From Candidatus Gastranaerophilales bacterium (GTDB lineage: Bacteria; Cyanobacteriota; Vampirovibrionia; Gastranaerophilales; Gastranaerophilaceae): a stretch of DNA of 64,000 nucleotides. The notes below the pieces were generated by a model. That model saw only the letters and a list, made by a program, of their open reading frames with translations. It had not been told where the DNA came from and ran no database searches. Both the position numbers and the translations under genes were made by a program. The stretch spans positions 1-64,000 of the forward strand of contig CALVEB010000008.1 in the NCBI GenBank assembly GCA_944326465.1, in the 5' to 3' direction. Shown here one piece after another: positions 56,052 through 64,000 of this stretch; positions within the stretch are counted from its first letter, which is position 1, and each line of letters begins with the position of its first letter.

Positions 56052-56456
56052 TTAAGCATTAGATAATCTTTTATTTAAGTGTTTTAAAGATTTATTTTTA
56101 TTTGTTGTATCACTTACAAAATCACTTACTATATTTACTATTAGTTTATTTAAACTTATATTTTCAAGTTCTGCGATTTCAGCTAGAGCTTGGTGAATTT
56201 GTGGTCCTGTTCTTACATTAAAACTGCCGCTATAAGCCTTTTGAGGTTTTTTACCTAATTCTTTACAAGTTTCTAAGTAATCATCAACCATTTCATGAAA
56301 AGCATTTTCTAATTCTTCAATAGTTTCACCCTCATAAGTTACTAAATCATCTATAAATAATATTTTTCCATACAGACATTTATCGGTTAAATCATATTCA
56401 ACAGAACCTATATAATTTTTATATTTTAAAAAATTGTCTTTTTTCATATCAAACAT
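56052..56456 (-). CDS. hicB: HicB-family antitoxin
   Basis: A 134-residue antitoxin. The N-terminal HicB-like fold (YKNYIGSVEYDLTDKCLYGK, DDLVTYEGETIEELENAFHE) neutralises HicA. The C-terminal part GSFNVRTGPQIHQALAEIAE is a ribbon-helix-helix DNA-binding domain. The gene overlaps hicA by one base. It should repress its own operon from the operator at 56743-56759. Confidence 0.88.
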   Translation of the reverse strand: MFDMKKDNFLKYKNYIGSVEYDLTDKCLYGKILFIDDLVTYEGETIEELENAFHEMVDDYLETCKELGKKPQKAYSGSFNVRTGPQIHQALAEIAELENISLNKLIVNIVSDFVSDTTNKNKSLKHLNKRLSNA

Positions 56457-56710
56457 TATATTAACCCATTCCTTTCAAGTTTTTCTATTATCTGATTGAT
56501 TACATAACTTTTTATAATATTCCCGGGATGTGGTTTGTGGAAATTTATTAAGTCGTTATTCTCATTTTTAAACTTTTTGGCAGATCCTGTTGTTTTTCCT
56601 GTTGTTAATTCTGAATATCCAAAATATTTTAAAACTTGAACAAGTTCATCATACGTCAAATCTTTTGGTTTACTTAAAAATTTTTTTAATAGTTTTTCTG
56701 CCTTTGTCAT
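56456..56710 (-). CDS. hicA: HicA-family mRNA interferase toxin
   Basis: An 84-residue toxin, MTKAEKLLKKFLSKPKDLTY, then GSAKKFKNENNDLINFHKPH and GNIIKSYVINQIIEKL, the pattern of HicA members with an HxPHP motif. The usual His in GSxxxF differs (GSAKKF). ATG 56710 is six bases after TATAAT with no Shine-Dalgarno, so it is probably leaderless; earlier in-frame ATGs overlap the promoter. Confidence 0.85.
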   Translation of the reverse strand: MTKAEKLLKKFLSKPKDLTYDELVQVLKYFGYSELTTGKTTGSAKKFKNENNDLINFHKPHPGNIIKSYVINQIIEKLERNGLI

Positions 56711-56716
56711 ATTTAC

Positions 56717-56759
56717 ATTATACATCATAAATTACAAAATTGCAACTATTTTTTAGTTG
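56717..56759 (-). promoter_or_regulatory. hicAB promoter with inverted-repeat operator
   Basis: On the minus strand TTGCAA (56745-56740), a 17-base spacer and TATAAT (56722-56717). The inverted repeat CAACTA-N5-TAGTTG at 56743-56759 overlaps the -35. It fits autorepression by HicB. Confidence 0.75.
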
Positions 56760-56777
56760 CTATTAATATTTATTTGT

Positions 56778-56844
56778 ATAAACCTAAAACGACCGTTAAC
56801 CGTCGGTAAATCTATAAAACGAAAAGGGTCGTGTTTTGGTTTAT
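56778..56844. repeat. Long inverted repeat upstream of hicAB
   Basis: ATAAACCTAAAACGACC and GGGTCGTGTTTTGGTTTAT are nearly complementary, with an inner ACCG...CGGT. It can form a long cruciform or RNA stem. No gene is inside. Confidence 0.6.
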
Positions 56845-56867
56845 AAATGCATAAAAGAAAAGTAGGA

Positions 56868-57164
56868 TTAATGCATTTTTAGTTGACAGGAGGCATTTTT
56901 ATGACAAATTATGAATGCTACTTCAAGTTCATAGCCTATTTCCTGAAAGATTTTTGCTATAGTTGAGAATTTGGGTTCTTTTTCACTTTTAAACAAACTG
57001 TACAAGTGACTTCTTGACATTCCTACTTTTTTAGCAAAGCCTGAAATGGTATCTTTTGCTCTTATGACAATTTCTAATGCTCGATAAAAAGAATTAAAAG
57101 CTCCATCCTCTAAATAATCCTTTAAACTTGCATTTAGGAACAATTTAATATCTTCATCAGATTT
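56868..57164 (-). pseudogene. Truncated second copy of the HI1420-type antitoxin
   Basis: From 57164 the frame reads KSDEDIKLFLNASLKDYLED, GAFNSFYRALEIVIRAKDT and FQEIGYELEVA, nearly identical to 55744-56049. The first 18 residues and the stop codon are missing. It begins directly after the metG stop codon. On the plus strand, the sequence just beyond it opens with GACAGGAGG and ATG 56901 (MTNYECYFKF), a gene start cut off by the duplication. Confidence 0.8.
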
Positions 57165-58748
57165 TTATTTTTTGCTTTTATCGGCGAGTTCGCTGTCGAC
57201 ACGCAAAAATACAGGTTTTATTTCTTCTTTTGATATAAGATGACCTGTTTTAATATTCTCGTATGTTAAATCATCTAATTTTTTGTTCAAATCAAACGAT
57301 AATTGACGTGCCATATCTTTTGCGATGTTCGGGCAGAACGGATAAATCAGTGCAGAAATTATACACATGACCTCCAGTACTGTTGTCAGAACCTGTCCGC
57401 ATTCAGTCATTTTACCTTCTTTGGCAAGCGTCCACGGCGCATTGTCTGTTACATATTTGTTTGTTATATCAACAAGATTTACTATTTCCAAACCTGCCTC
57501 TGCTATTGCAAAATTGTCAAAATTATTTTTAACCAGATCAATTTTATTCAATGCGGTTTTTAAAAGGCTTAAAGAGCCTTCTACAAGTTCAGAGCCGCGG
57601 CTGACAAAAAATTCTTCTTTAACATCACCGTCAAAATATTTAACAAGCATTGACAGAGTTCTGTTTAAAAGATTGCCCATGCTGTTTGCAAGATGCGCAT
57701 TAACTTTTTCTTTGAAATCGTCATCGGAATAGTTTCCGTCCTTGCCGCAAGGTGCAGCGGTTGCCATGTAGTATCTGAATGCATCAGGCGTTTCAAGTTC
57801 AAAAGCTTCAAGCACAGATGTCGGAGAAATTACATTACCGATTGATTTTGACATCTTAGCTTCGTCAATAGTAATCCAGCCGTGTGCAAGGATATGTTTT
57901 GGCAGCGGTAAATCAAGTGCAAGCAATATTGCCGGCCAATAAATACTGTGGAATTTCAGAATATCTTTGCCTATTACCTGAACGTCAGCCGGCCAGTAGG
58001 TCTTGAATTTGTCGGAAGGATTTTCTGTATCATACCCCAGTGCCGTAATATAGTTTGACAAAGCGTCTATCCATACATAAATTGATTGTTCCGGATCATC
58101 CAGTACATCAATCCCCCATTGTACATTTGATTTTGCACGGGATACAGAAATGTCCTGAATATCTTCAAGCTGATTTAGCACCTCATTTGCACGGAATTGA
58201 GGAATGATAAAATCAGGATTTTCTTTTATATGTTTGATTATTGCATCTTTGTATTTTGTAAGTTTAAAGAAATAGTTTTCTTCTCTGACAACTTCCGGTT
58301 TTTTAAGGTGATCCGGACAAAGCCCGTCCTCTGTTAAATCTTTCGGGTTTAAGAAACATTCACACCCGCTGCAATATAGACCTTCATAAGAATTTTTGTA
58401 GATGTCGCCGTTTTGTACAAGTTTTTGAAAGATTTTTTGTACAATTTTAACGTGATCTTCATCAGTTGTTCTTATAAATCTTGTATAGTCAATATCAAGT
58501 GCTTTCCAGGCATCTTTGAATTTTTGTGCATTTTCATCACATAGTTCTTTCGGGGTAATGCCTTTAGATGCAGCAGTTTTCTGGATTTTTATACCGTGTT
58601 CATCAGTCCCTGTCAAAAAATACACATTATCGCATCTCTGTGAAAAGTGTCTTGCGATAACATCTGTAATTATTTTTTCGTAAGCATGTCCGATATGCGG
58701 AGCACCGTTAACGTAATCAATTGCGGTTGTTAAGTAAAATTTATCCAT
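57165..58748 (-). CDS. metG: Methionyl-tRNA synthetase
   Basis: Charges tRNA-Met. A 527-residue protein with a Rossmann domain (TTAIDYVNGAPHIGHAYEKI carrying HIGH), a zinc-knuckle segment (CSGCECFLNPKDLTEDGLCP), and KMSKSIGN. The helical anticodon-binding domain ends at about residue 500, and no EMAP/tRNA-binding C-terminal domain is present. Its stop codon is immediately followed by a truncated antitoxin copy, so the last codons may be altered by that insertion. Confidence 0.96.
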   Translation of the reverse strand: MDKFYLTTAIDYVNGAPHIGHAYEKIITDVIARHFSQRCDNVYFLTGTDEHGIKIQKTAASKGITPKELCDENAQKFKDAWKALDIDYTRFIRTTDEDHVKIVQKIFQKLVQNGDIYKNSYEGLYCSGCECFLNPKDLTEDGLCPDHLKKPEVVREENYFFKLTKYKDAIIKHIKENPDFIIPQFRANEVLNQLEDIQDISVSRAKSNVQWGIDVLDDPEQSIYVWIDALSNYITALGYDTENPSDKFKTYWPADVQVIGKDILKFHSIYWPAILLALDLPLPKHILAHGWITIDEAKMSKSIGNVISPTSVLEAFELETPDAFRYYMATAAPCGKDGNYSDDDFKEKVNAHLANSMGNLLNRTLSMLVKYFDGDVKEEFFVSRGSELVEGSLSLLKTALNKIDLVKNNFDNFAIAEAGLEIVNLVDITNKYVTDNAPWTLAKEGKMTECGQVLTTVLEVMCIISALIYPFCPNIAKDMARQLSFDLNKKLDDLTYENIKTGHLISKEEIKPVFLRVDSELADKSKK

Positions 58749-58796
58749 TGTTTCTTATTCCTTATAATTTGTCTTGATTTAATTGTAGCATAAAAA

Positions 58797-60446
58797 CTAA
58801 TTAGGGCGTTTTTCAAAGATAACAAATCCGAAATCTTTACCAAAAGTGGCTGCAGGTTTGTAATTTTGTGTTATAAAAGCACAAAAATCCAATGCATAAT
58901 CCCTGCATATATATCCGGTGTTATAATCCTGCATCGCTTGATTGGAGAATATCATATAGTCAGGCGGATTTTCTTTAAAGTGTTTTATTAATACATCGTC
59001 CCCGAAAGTTTCTACATAAAGCGGTAAGAGAGAATTGTAAAAGTCATCACTTATCCGTGAATTATCAGATAGAAAATTAATTATTAAACCTTCAGGAAAT
59101 ACTGACACTTTTTTTTCGCCGGTTTTTGCGTTTAAAAATTGAATAACATCATTAACAGGTTTTGCAAATTCAGCAGAAGTATGTATTACTCCGTATTTTG
59201 AAAATATCTTAAAATTAAGTTGCTTTAACTGATTTGCACTAAAAATTACAAACCATAAGCTTACTACAATCAGATAAATTCCGGCGGCTTTTTGATATTT
59301 TTTATCTAAAACAGTAAACATTAATGCAAAAAATGCAGTCAAAACAATCGCGCAATAATAGTTACCGTAATTCAACGGGGTTAACCCCCAGAGTGATTTT
59401 AAACCGAGTGCCAAAGCCGAAAAAATCAGTATTAACAGCAATTTATTATTTTTGATATTATTGATTCGCAATATAGTCAACAGTATTGTAAGCCCGATTA
59501 AAAAAGCAAAAATGGCAGGATTTGTCAAATAATATGCCGCAGCTATGCCGATAATCAATAGAATGGTACCTAATTCCAGATTTTTTTCAAAATATTTTAT
59601 ACCGCACGTAATTATCCCAAAACCGAGTGCAGATTTTATAAAGTTTATAACCCAATAAATCAATATCGGGATAGAAAAATACACGCCCGAATGACGGTAA
59701 AAATAATTAAGTGATTTTGTGTGCACCATTGTATTAATTATTCCTGCATTTTCAACTAAATCATTAAACTTTAGTCCCTGTATAAACAGTGTTCCGAAAC
59801 TAATTGCAGGAATAATTAAAAAAGCCCCGAGAGCCTTTAATATTGTTTTAAAATTTTTAGTAAGAGCAATATTTACAAGTACAACCGCCGCAAATAACAT
59901 AAAATCATATTTGCATATAGCAGCGCAACCGCTTAAAAATGCTGAAATATAAAGAAATTTATCACGCCCGGATTTATTAAATTCCAAAAGCGCAAGCAAA
60001 GAATAAAGACTTAAAACTGTTCCATAGAGCATTGCCTGACTATAAGGAAAAGTGTAATTAAAAAGATGTACCGCGCAAACACCGGTTGCGATTGTGAAAA
60101 TTCCTATTGAAAATCCCAAAAAATCAGAAAGAAAACGTTTTGCAATAAGGAAAACCGCATTCACTATCGCGAAAGCGCATAAAATTCCCGCTGCATAAAG
60201 GGTTTTTAGATTTATACCAAAAATTTTGTATAAAACGGCATTCCACTGATACACCAGAGGCCCGTAAATATCAAACATATCTTTATACAAAACCTTGCCG
60301 CTCAAGATTCTTTCGGGGTAATAAACCTCCCGTCCGACATCCAGCAGAATGTTGGAGTAATGCCCTGTATAGAAAAAGAGTCCTATTGCACACAAAATCC
60401 AGAGGGCAATCAAGTATAAATTATTAGCAAAAAATTTCTTTATCAT
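58797..60446 (-). CDS. Membrane glycosyltransferase-like protein (GT-C/PMT-like)
   Basis: About 549 residues with ten or more hydrophobic segments. After the first helix comes YYPERILSGKVLYKDMFDIYGPLVY, typical of ArnT/PMT-type GT-C glycosyltransferases, with acidic residues in the first outer loop. The C-terminal soluble part (DNSRISDDFYNSLLPLYVET; NPPDYMIFSNQAMQDY) resembles the same group. It may transfer a lipid-linked sugar; the acceptor is unknown. The start may be ATG 60446 or 60464; no Shine-Dalgarno decides. Confidence 0.65.
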   Translation of the reverse strand: MIKKFFANNLYLIALWILCAIGLFFYTGHYSNILLDVGREVYYPERILSGKVLYKDMFDIYGPLVYQWNAVLYKIFGINLKTLYAAGILCAFAIVNAVFLIAKRFLSDFLGFSIGIFTIATGVCAVHLFNYTFPYSQAMLYGTVLSLYSLLALLEFNKSGRDKFLYISAFLSGCAAICKYDFMLFAAVVLVNIALTKNFKTILKALGAFLIIPAISFGTLFIQGLKFNDLVENAGIINTMVHTKSLNYFYRHSGVYFSIPILIYWVINFIKSALGFGIITCGIKYFEKNLELGTILLIIGIAAAYYLTNPAIFAFLIGLTILLTILRINNIKNNKLLLILIFSALALGLKSLWGLTPLNYGNYYCAIVLTAFFALMFTVLDKKYQKAAGIYLIVVSLWFVIFSANQLKQLNFKIFSKYGVIHTSAEFAKPVNDVIQFLNAKTGEKKVSVFPEGLIINFLSDNSRISDDFYNSLLPLYVETFGDDVLIKHFKENPPDYMIFSNQAMQDYNTGYICRDYALDFCAFITQNYKPAATFGKDFGFVIFEKRPN

Positions 60447-60487
60447 ATTAATCAAATGTAACAAATATTTTGACTAAAGGCAATTAT

Positions 60488-60943
60488 ATGACAAAAAGTT
60501 ACTTTATAGATACAGGAAGGTGTAATTCTATGGGTTATGGTGTAAATACAATAGTAAACGATCTTGTAAATTATGGAATAGTTGATTTTAATACAGGCAT
60601 GTATGTAATGGGTCAAACGCCGGTGATAGATGATCATCATCACGGCAGTCAATTGCATGATGCGCCAAAATTAAAGCCGCAGCCTGATAAAGATGAAGTT
60701 ATAAAAGAAAACGATAGTCTTACTGTTGTTAGTAATCCTAAATGGAAAAAAGTCTTGTTTGGAGTTCTTGCAGCAGCAGGTTTGGTGTTTGGCGGATACA
60801 AATTCCGTACAAAATTAATTCCGTTTGTCAAAAACGGCTGGAACAGGCTAAATCCTGTTCAAGGTCTGAAAAACGGCTGGAATAAATTCGTAAACTTTAT
60901 TACAAAGCCTTTCCGCAAAGCTCCGCCAACTTCTGCTCCGTAA
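60488..60943 (+). CDS. Small protein with one membrane helix, unknown
   Basis: A 151-residue protein from ATG 60488 (AAAGGC upstream; an earlier start at 60470 is weaker). The N-terminus MTKSYFIDTGRCNSMGYGVN is unusual and may be lineage-specific; a DDHHHG cluster follows. A helix (VLFGVLAAAGLVFGGY) precedes an amphipathic basic tail (RLNPVQGLKNGWNKFV...). Its last 44 bases overlap the end of aroB on the opposite strand. Confidence 0.55.
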   Translation: MTKSYFIDTGRCNSMGYGVNTIVNDLVNYGIVDFNTGMYVMGQTPVIDDHHHGSQLHDAPKLKPQPDKDEVIKENDSLTVVSNPKWKKVLFGVLAAAGLVFGGYKFRTKLIPFVKNGWNRLNPVQGLKNGWNKFVNFITKPFRKAPPTSAP

Positions 60944-61982
60944 TGTCAAACATATCAACACCGGAATAATCAACAGGCAAAACGAAAGTTATACCCTCTG
61001 AGCTTGCTTTTTTATCAAGTTTCATTATTTGTATCATTTTGTCAGTATTGAATGACGAAATTGGCATAAAACGATATTTTTTAAAAACATCCTCAGCATA
61101 AAACTGATAATTTTTATCAATCAATCCTTTTTTAACAGCAAGCCCGAATGCAAATCTCATACCTTCCACAACCGCTTCTCCATGGGTGTACTTTTTGTAA
61201 TTAGTAATCTTTTCAATAGCGTGTCCGTAAGTGTGTCCGAAATTCAATATTCTGCGCAAGCCGCCTTCTTTTTCATCCTTTTCAACCACTGATTTTTTAA
61301 GGCTTACACAAATTTTTATTAATTCGTTGAGGGTTTTTGTATCACGCGCAAAAATCTTTTCAAAATTTTCATTCAAAAAATTTGTAAGGTTAAAATCTTC
61401 ACATTTACAGCTTTTTTCAATAAAAGCATACTTAACAACTTCTCCCAATCCGGTTTTTAATTGACGTTCATCAAGTGTTTTTAAAAAGTTAGTATTAATC
61501 AAAACAACTTTAGGCTGATAAAAAGAACCGACAAGATTTTTGCCAAAACGTGTATCAATACCTGTTTTTCCGCCAACAGAACTATCTACACAGGCAAGAA
61601 GAGTAGTCGGGATTTGTATAAAATCTATTCCGCGCATATAAGTTGAAGCTGCAAAACCTGCTAAATCACCAACAACCCCGCCGCCAACCGCAATAATGGC
61701 ATCTTTTCTTGTTAGTTGCATTTTCAACGCACGCTCAAGTATTTTCCGGTAATTTTGAAAGTTTTTTTCCTTTTCGCCGTCTTTTAAAACAAAAACTCGT
61801 TCACTATTAAATCCAAGAATTTTGCCATAAAGCCGGTTAACCCTTTCTGAAATTACGACGAGATATTTTTTACCGCTGATGTAAGAAAATATTTTTGCTT
61901 TTAACAGCGAAATATCATTGTTTTCTATACAAATAGGATAAGATATTTCGTTTGATTTTATGTTTACGGAAAGGTTAATCAT
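60900..61982 (-). CDS. aroB: 3-dehydroquinate synthase
   Basis: Second step of the shikimate pathway, 360 residues. NAD and zinc motifs are GGGVVGDLAGFAASTYMRGI, PTTLLACVDSSVGGKTGID, NLVGSFYQPK, and the zinc His region GHTYGHAIE. The start overlaps the aroK stop by 8 bases. The 3' end overlaps a convergent gene by 44 bases. Confidence 0.96.
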   Translation of the reverse strand: MINLSVNIKSNEISYPICIENNDISLLKAKIFSYISGKKYLVVISERVNRLYGKILGFNSERVFVLKDGEKEKNFQNYRKILERALKMQLTRKDAIIAVGGGVVGDLAGFAASTYMRGIDFIQIPTTLLACVDSSVGGKTGIDTRFGKNLVGSFYQPKVVLINTNFLKTLDERQLKTGLGEVVKYAFIEKSCKCEDFNLTNFLNENFEKIFARDTKTLNELIKICVSLKKSVVEKDEKEGGLRRILNFGHTYGHAIEKITNYKKYTHGEAVVEGMRFAFGLAVKKGLIDKNYQFYAEDVFKKYRFMPISSFNTDKMIQIMKLDKKASSEGITFVLPVDYSGVDMFDITEQKLAELCGKAL

Positions 61983-62487
61983 TGATTACTCCTAAGATTT
62001 CTTTAACTATATTATCAGGCGTTTTACCATTAGTATCAATAATTTTAGCGGCTTTTTCATAATTAAATTTTCGTTTATTTAAAATTTCCGTGATTTTTTC
62101 AACAGAGAAATTTTTTCTCAAAAGCGGTCTGTGTATTTCTTCTTTAATGCGGTTATAAATTTCTTGCGGGGTGGCTTTCAGATATATTGTAAGAGTTGTT
62201 TTTCCGAGTAACTCTCTTGTCTGCGGATTTTCGAACGCCCCGCCGCCAAGTGAGATTATTTGATTTTGTTTTTCGCAAACGCGTTTAATTTTTTCACTTT
62301 CAAGCATTCTGAAATGATGTTCGCCGTACCTGAGAAAAATTTCGGAAATTTTTTTACCTGTGGATTTTTCTATTTCTTCATCAATGTCGACGAATGAATA
62401 TTCGGGCAAAAATTTGCTCATTTCTTTGCCGATAGTGGTTTTTCCACATCCCATCATTCCTATAAATGCTATGTTTTTCTTTTCCAT
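61975..62487 (-). CDS. aroK: Shikimate kinase
   Basis: Phosphorylates shikimate at the 3-hydroxyl. A 170-residue P-loop kinase: FIGMMGCGKTTIGKEMSKFL, the DIDEEIE shikimate-binding motif, GGGAFENPQTR, and the RPLL lid. It is the first gene of an aroK-aroB operon. ATG 62487 lies seven bases after TACAAT with no Shine-Dalgarno, another possible leaderless start. Confidence 0.93.
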   Translation of the reverse strand: MEKKNIAFIGMMGCGKTTIGKEMSKFLPEYSFVDIDEEIEKSTGKKISEIFLRYGEHHFRMLESEKIKRVCEKQNQIISLGGGAFENPQTRELLGKTTLTIYLKATPQEIYNRIKEEIHRPLLRKNFSVEKITEILNKRKFNYEKAAKIIDTNGKTPDNIVKEILGVIND

Positions 62488-62676
62488 TAAAATTATTGTA
62501 CTATAAAAATTTATAAAAGGGTATATAATAAGATATAGTCCCGCTATCAGATAATGTTTATTTTTTAATGACTGCTGTGTTTATAAATGCGTTATTTACA
62601 CAGATAATATATTATTTATTTATAAAAATATAATACACTATACAAAGCATTCTCACAAAAGTAAGTGATGATAGGC

Positions 62677-62728
62677 TTGACTTTTGGAAATTATTGGATT
62701 ATAATACAAGAAATTATTGGATTATAAT
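62677..62728 (+). promoter_or_regulatory. Promoter with a duplicated -10
   Basis: TTGACT at 62677-62682 and TATAAT at 62700-62705 with 17 bases between. A 19-base unit (GAAATTATTGGATTATAAT) is repeated at 62687-62705 and 62710-62728, giving a second TATAAT 23 bases downstream. Confidence 0.6.
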
Positions 62729-62753
62729 GTTATATTTTTTAAATAGAGGTATT

Positions 62754-63992
62754 ATGACATTCATTAAAAGGAATATTTTGAAACAAGTGGAAGAAAGTGT
62801 TAAAACAAGGCCTTTGACTTATTTAAACGGTGGCAGGCAGGTAGGCAAATCCACTCTTTGTGCGCATTTTCCGGAAAAAGCAAACCATATAACCTTTGAT
62901 TCTCCGCTTGTGCTTGTCTCTGCCAAATCTGAACCTGAAACATTTATAAATTCTCTTCCTGATGATATTTTAAATGTTATTGATGAAGTTCAGTTTGCAC
63001 CTGAAATATTTCCGTATCTGAAAATGCAAATTGACAGAAACAGACTTGAAGGCAATACTAAACAGCGTTTTTTGTTAACAGGGTCTGCAAACATTATGGC
63101 TATACCTAAATTATCAGAAGCACTTGTGGGCAGAATGTCAATTATAACTTTATACCCTTTTTCAACATGTGAATATTTTGAATCAAATATTTCATTAACT
63201 GACAGATTATTTAATGAAGATTTAAGAATAAAAAAGTATGATAATTATAATATTTTAGATGTCATAAAAAGTGCAACATATCCTGAAATTTCGCTTGATA
63301 ATTCAATTGATCGTATAAAATGGTTTGACAGCTATTTAACAACTATTTTAAACAGAGATATAAAAGCGCTATCAGACCTTAGAAATCCTGATTTAATAGT
63401 TGCATTGCTTTCTATGTTATCAATGAGAACAGGCGGTTTGCTAAACAACACTGAAATAGCAAAAGAAGTAGGGATTGATTACAGAACTTATGAAAAAATG
63501 CTGTCATTTGTTATTAATAGCTTTATGGTGTTTGAAGTCAAGCCGTGGGCACGACCTAATAAATTGAATAAAAGGTTTGTCAAATCACCTAAACTCTATT
63601 TTACTGACTGCAATTTCTTATCTTATATAATGAAAAGGAGTTTGGACGAATTATACTCTAATGACAAAATTACATTCGGACATATTTTTGAAAATTTTAT
63701 TGCTGCAGAACTTGTAAAAACTTCAAAAGTTAATAACATAGAATTGTCGCATTATCGTACTCAATCAGGTAAAGAAGCAGATTTTGTACTTGAAAATATG
63801 AATGGTGATGTTGTTGGTATTGAAGTAAAATCTTCAACCACTATTGATAAAAAATACATATCAGGCCTTCTTGAATTAAAAGAAATCTGTGGTGATAAGT
63901 TCAAAAAAGGTATAGTTTTATATACAGGGAATGATATTGTTCCTTTATCTGATAAAATATGGGCTGTACCTGCTTGTTATTTTTGGCGTTAA
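62754..63992 (+). CDS. AAA_14/DUF4143 ATPase
   Basis: A 412-residue P-loop ATPase of the AAA_14 plus DUF4143 family, common in gut bacteria. Walker A is NGGRQVGKSTL (about 25), Walker B NVIDEVQFAPEIFPYL, then FLLTGSANI and a C-terminal PD-(D/E)xK-like end (SHYRTQSGKEADFVLEN, GIEVKSS). The nuclease-like motif is seen as E-x13-E-x-K. ATG 62754 follows GAGG by 5 bases; an earlier in-frame ATG at 62694 lies in the promoter. Function is unknown, possibly DNA-linked defence or maintenance. Confidence 0.85.
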   Translation: MTFIKRNILKQVEESVKTRPLTYLNGGRQVGKSTLCAHFPEKANHITFDSPLVLVSAKSEPETFINSLPDDILNVIDEVQFAPEIFPYLKMQIDRNRLEGNTKQRFLLTGSANIMAIPKLSEALVGRMSIITLYPFSTCEYFESNISLTDRLFNEDLRIKKYDNYNILDVIKSATYPEISLDNSIDRIKWFDSYLTTILNRDIKALSDLRNPDLIVALLSMLSMRTGGLLNNTEIAKEVGIDYRTYEKMLSFVINSFMVFEVKPWARPNKLNKRFVKSPKLYFTDCNFLSYIMKRSLDELYSNDKITFGHIFENFIAAELVKTSKVNNIELSHYRTQSGKEADFVLENMNGDVVGIEVKSSTTIDKKYISGLLELKEICGDKFKKGIVLYTGNDIVPLSDKIWAVPACYFWR

Positions 63993-64000
63993 TTTATTCT

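Overview
The window is bacterial chromosome, AT-rich and gene-dense. I infer an uncultured gut member of Gastranaerophilales (Melainabacteria/Vampirovibrionia, the non-photosynthetic sister group of Cyanobacteria). The clues are prepilin-like proteins with an FTLAEVLITL signal, a 617-residue protein beginning MGLSASQARLLSITARL, and small proteins beginning MxIxPVS with an SFKA/SFRA element. This is recognition from memory, not a database search.

Housekeeping blocks lie at both ends. The left part (1-18.8 kb) holds the tail of a prepilin-like gene, recJ-der, a secreted NTF2-like protein, aroC, a TrmB-like regulator, thymidine kinase, an EF-hand protein, dnaG-rpoD, a second prepilin-like gene with a foreign insert in its signal region, a large lineage protein, a metallophosphoesterase and a CtpA-type protease. 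The right part (46-64 kb) holds tRNA-Ile, a GGDEF protein, a TIGR02757 protein, a HEPN/nucleotidyltransferase pair, tadA with a two-component system, ffh, a DMT transporter, tRNA-Glu, a hicAB module, metG, a membrane glycosyltransferase-like protein, aroB-aroK and an AAA_14/DUF4143 ATPase.

The middle (about 18.8-46.1 kb) is an accessory, defence-rich island ending at tRNA-Ile. It opens with toxin-antitoxin and small HTH genes and gene remnants. Next comes a six-gene cassette, hsdR-hsdM-hsdS followed by a methyltransferase-like protein, an AAA/ABC-type ATPase and an HNH nuclease. It is bounded by two 78-79 bp imperfect direct repeats (20997-21074 and 32939-33017). The last three genes look like a Septu-like ATPase/HNH pair with an unusual DPPM-motif methyltransferase-fold partner, tied by overlapping genes to a Type I restriction-modification system. 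This is the best candidate for an undescribed system.

From 33.2 to 46.1 kb lies a second element with plus-strand core genes (small HTH, a conserved unknown, a 39-residue microprotein, a DUF927-like ATPase and two large serine recombinases). Two minus-strand cargo cassettes interrupt it: a TIGR04255-like/unknown/MBL-hydrolase trio and a two-gene pair with a membrane protein. A 16 bp piece of the tRNA-Ile 3' end at 33198-33213 matches the intact tRNA at 46073-46088 and may mark the other end.

Six genes start exactly 6 nt after a -10-like hexamer and lack a Shine-Dalgarno, which suggests leaderless transcripts. Several decayed genes (dgt, a HAD phosphatase, HTH and CxxC proteins) and tRNA 3'-end scars show repeated insertion and loss.
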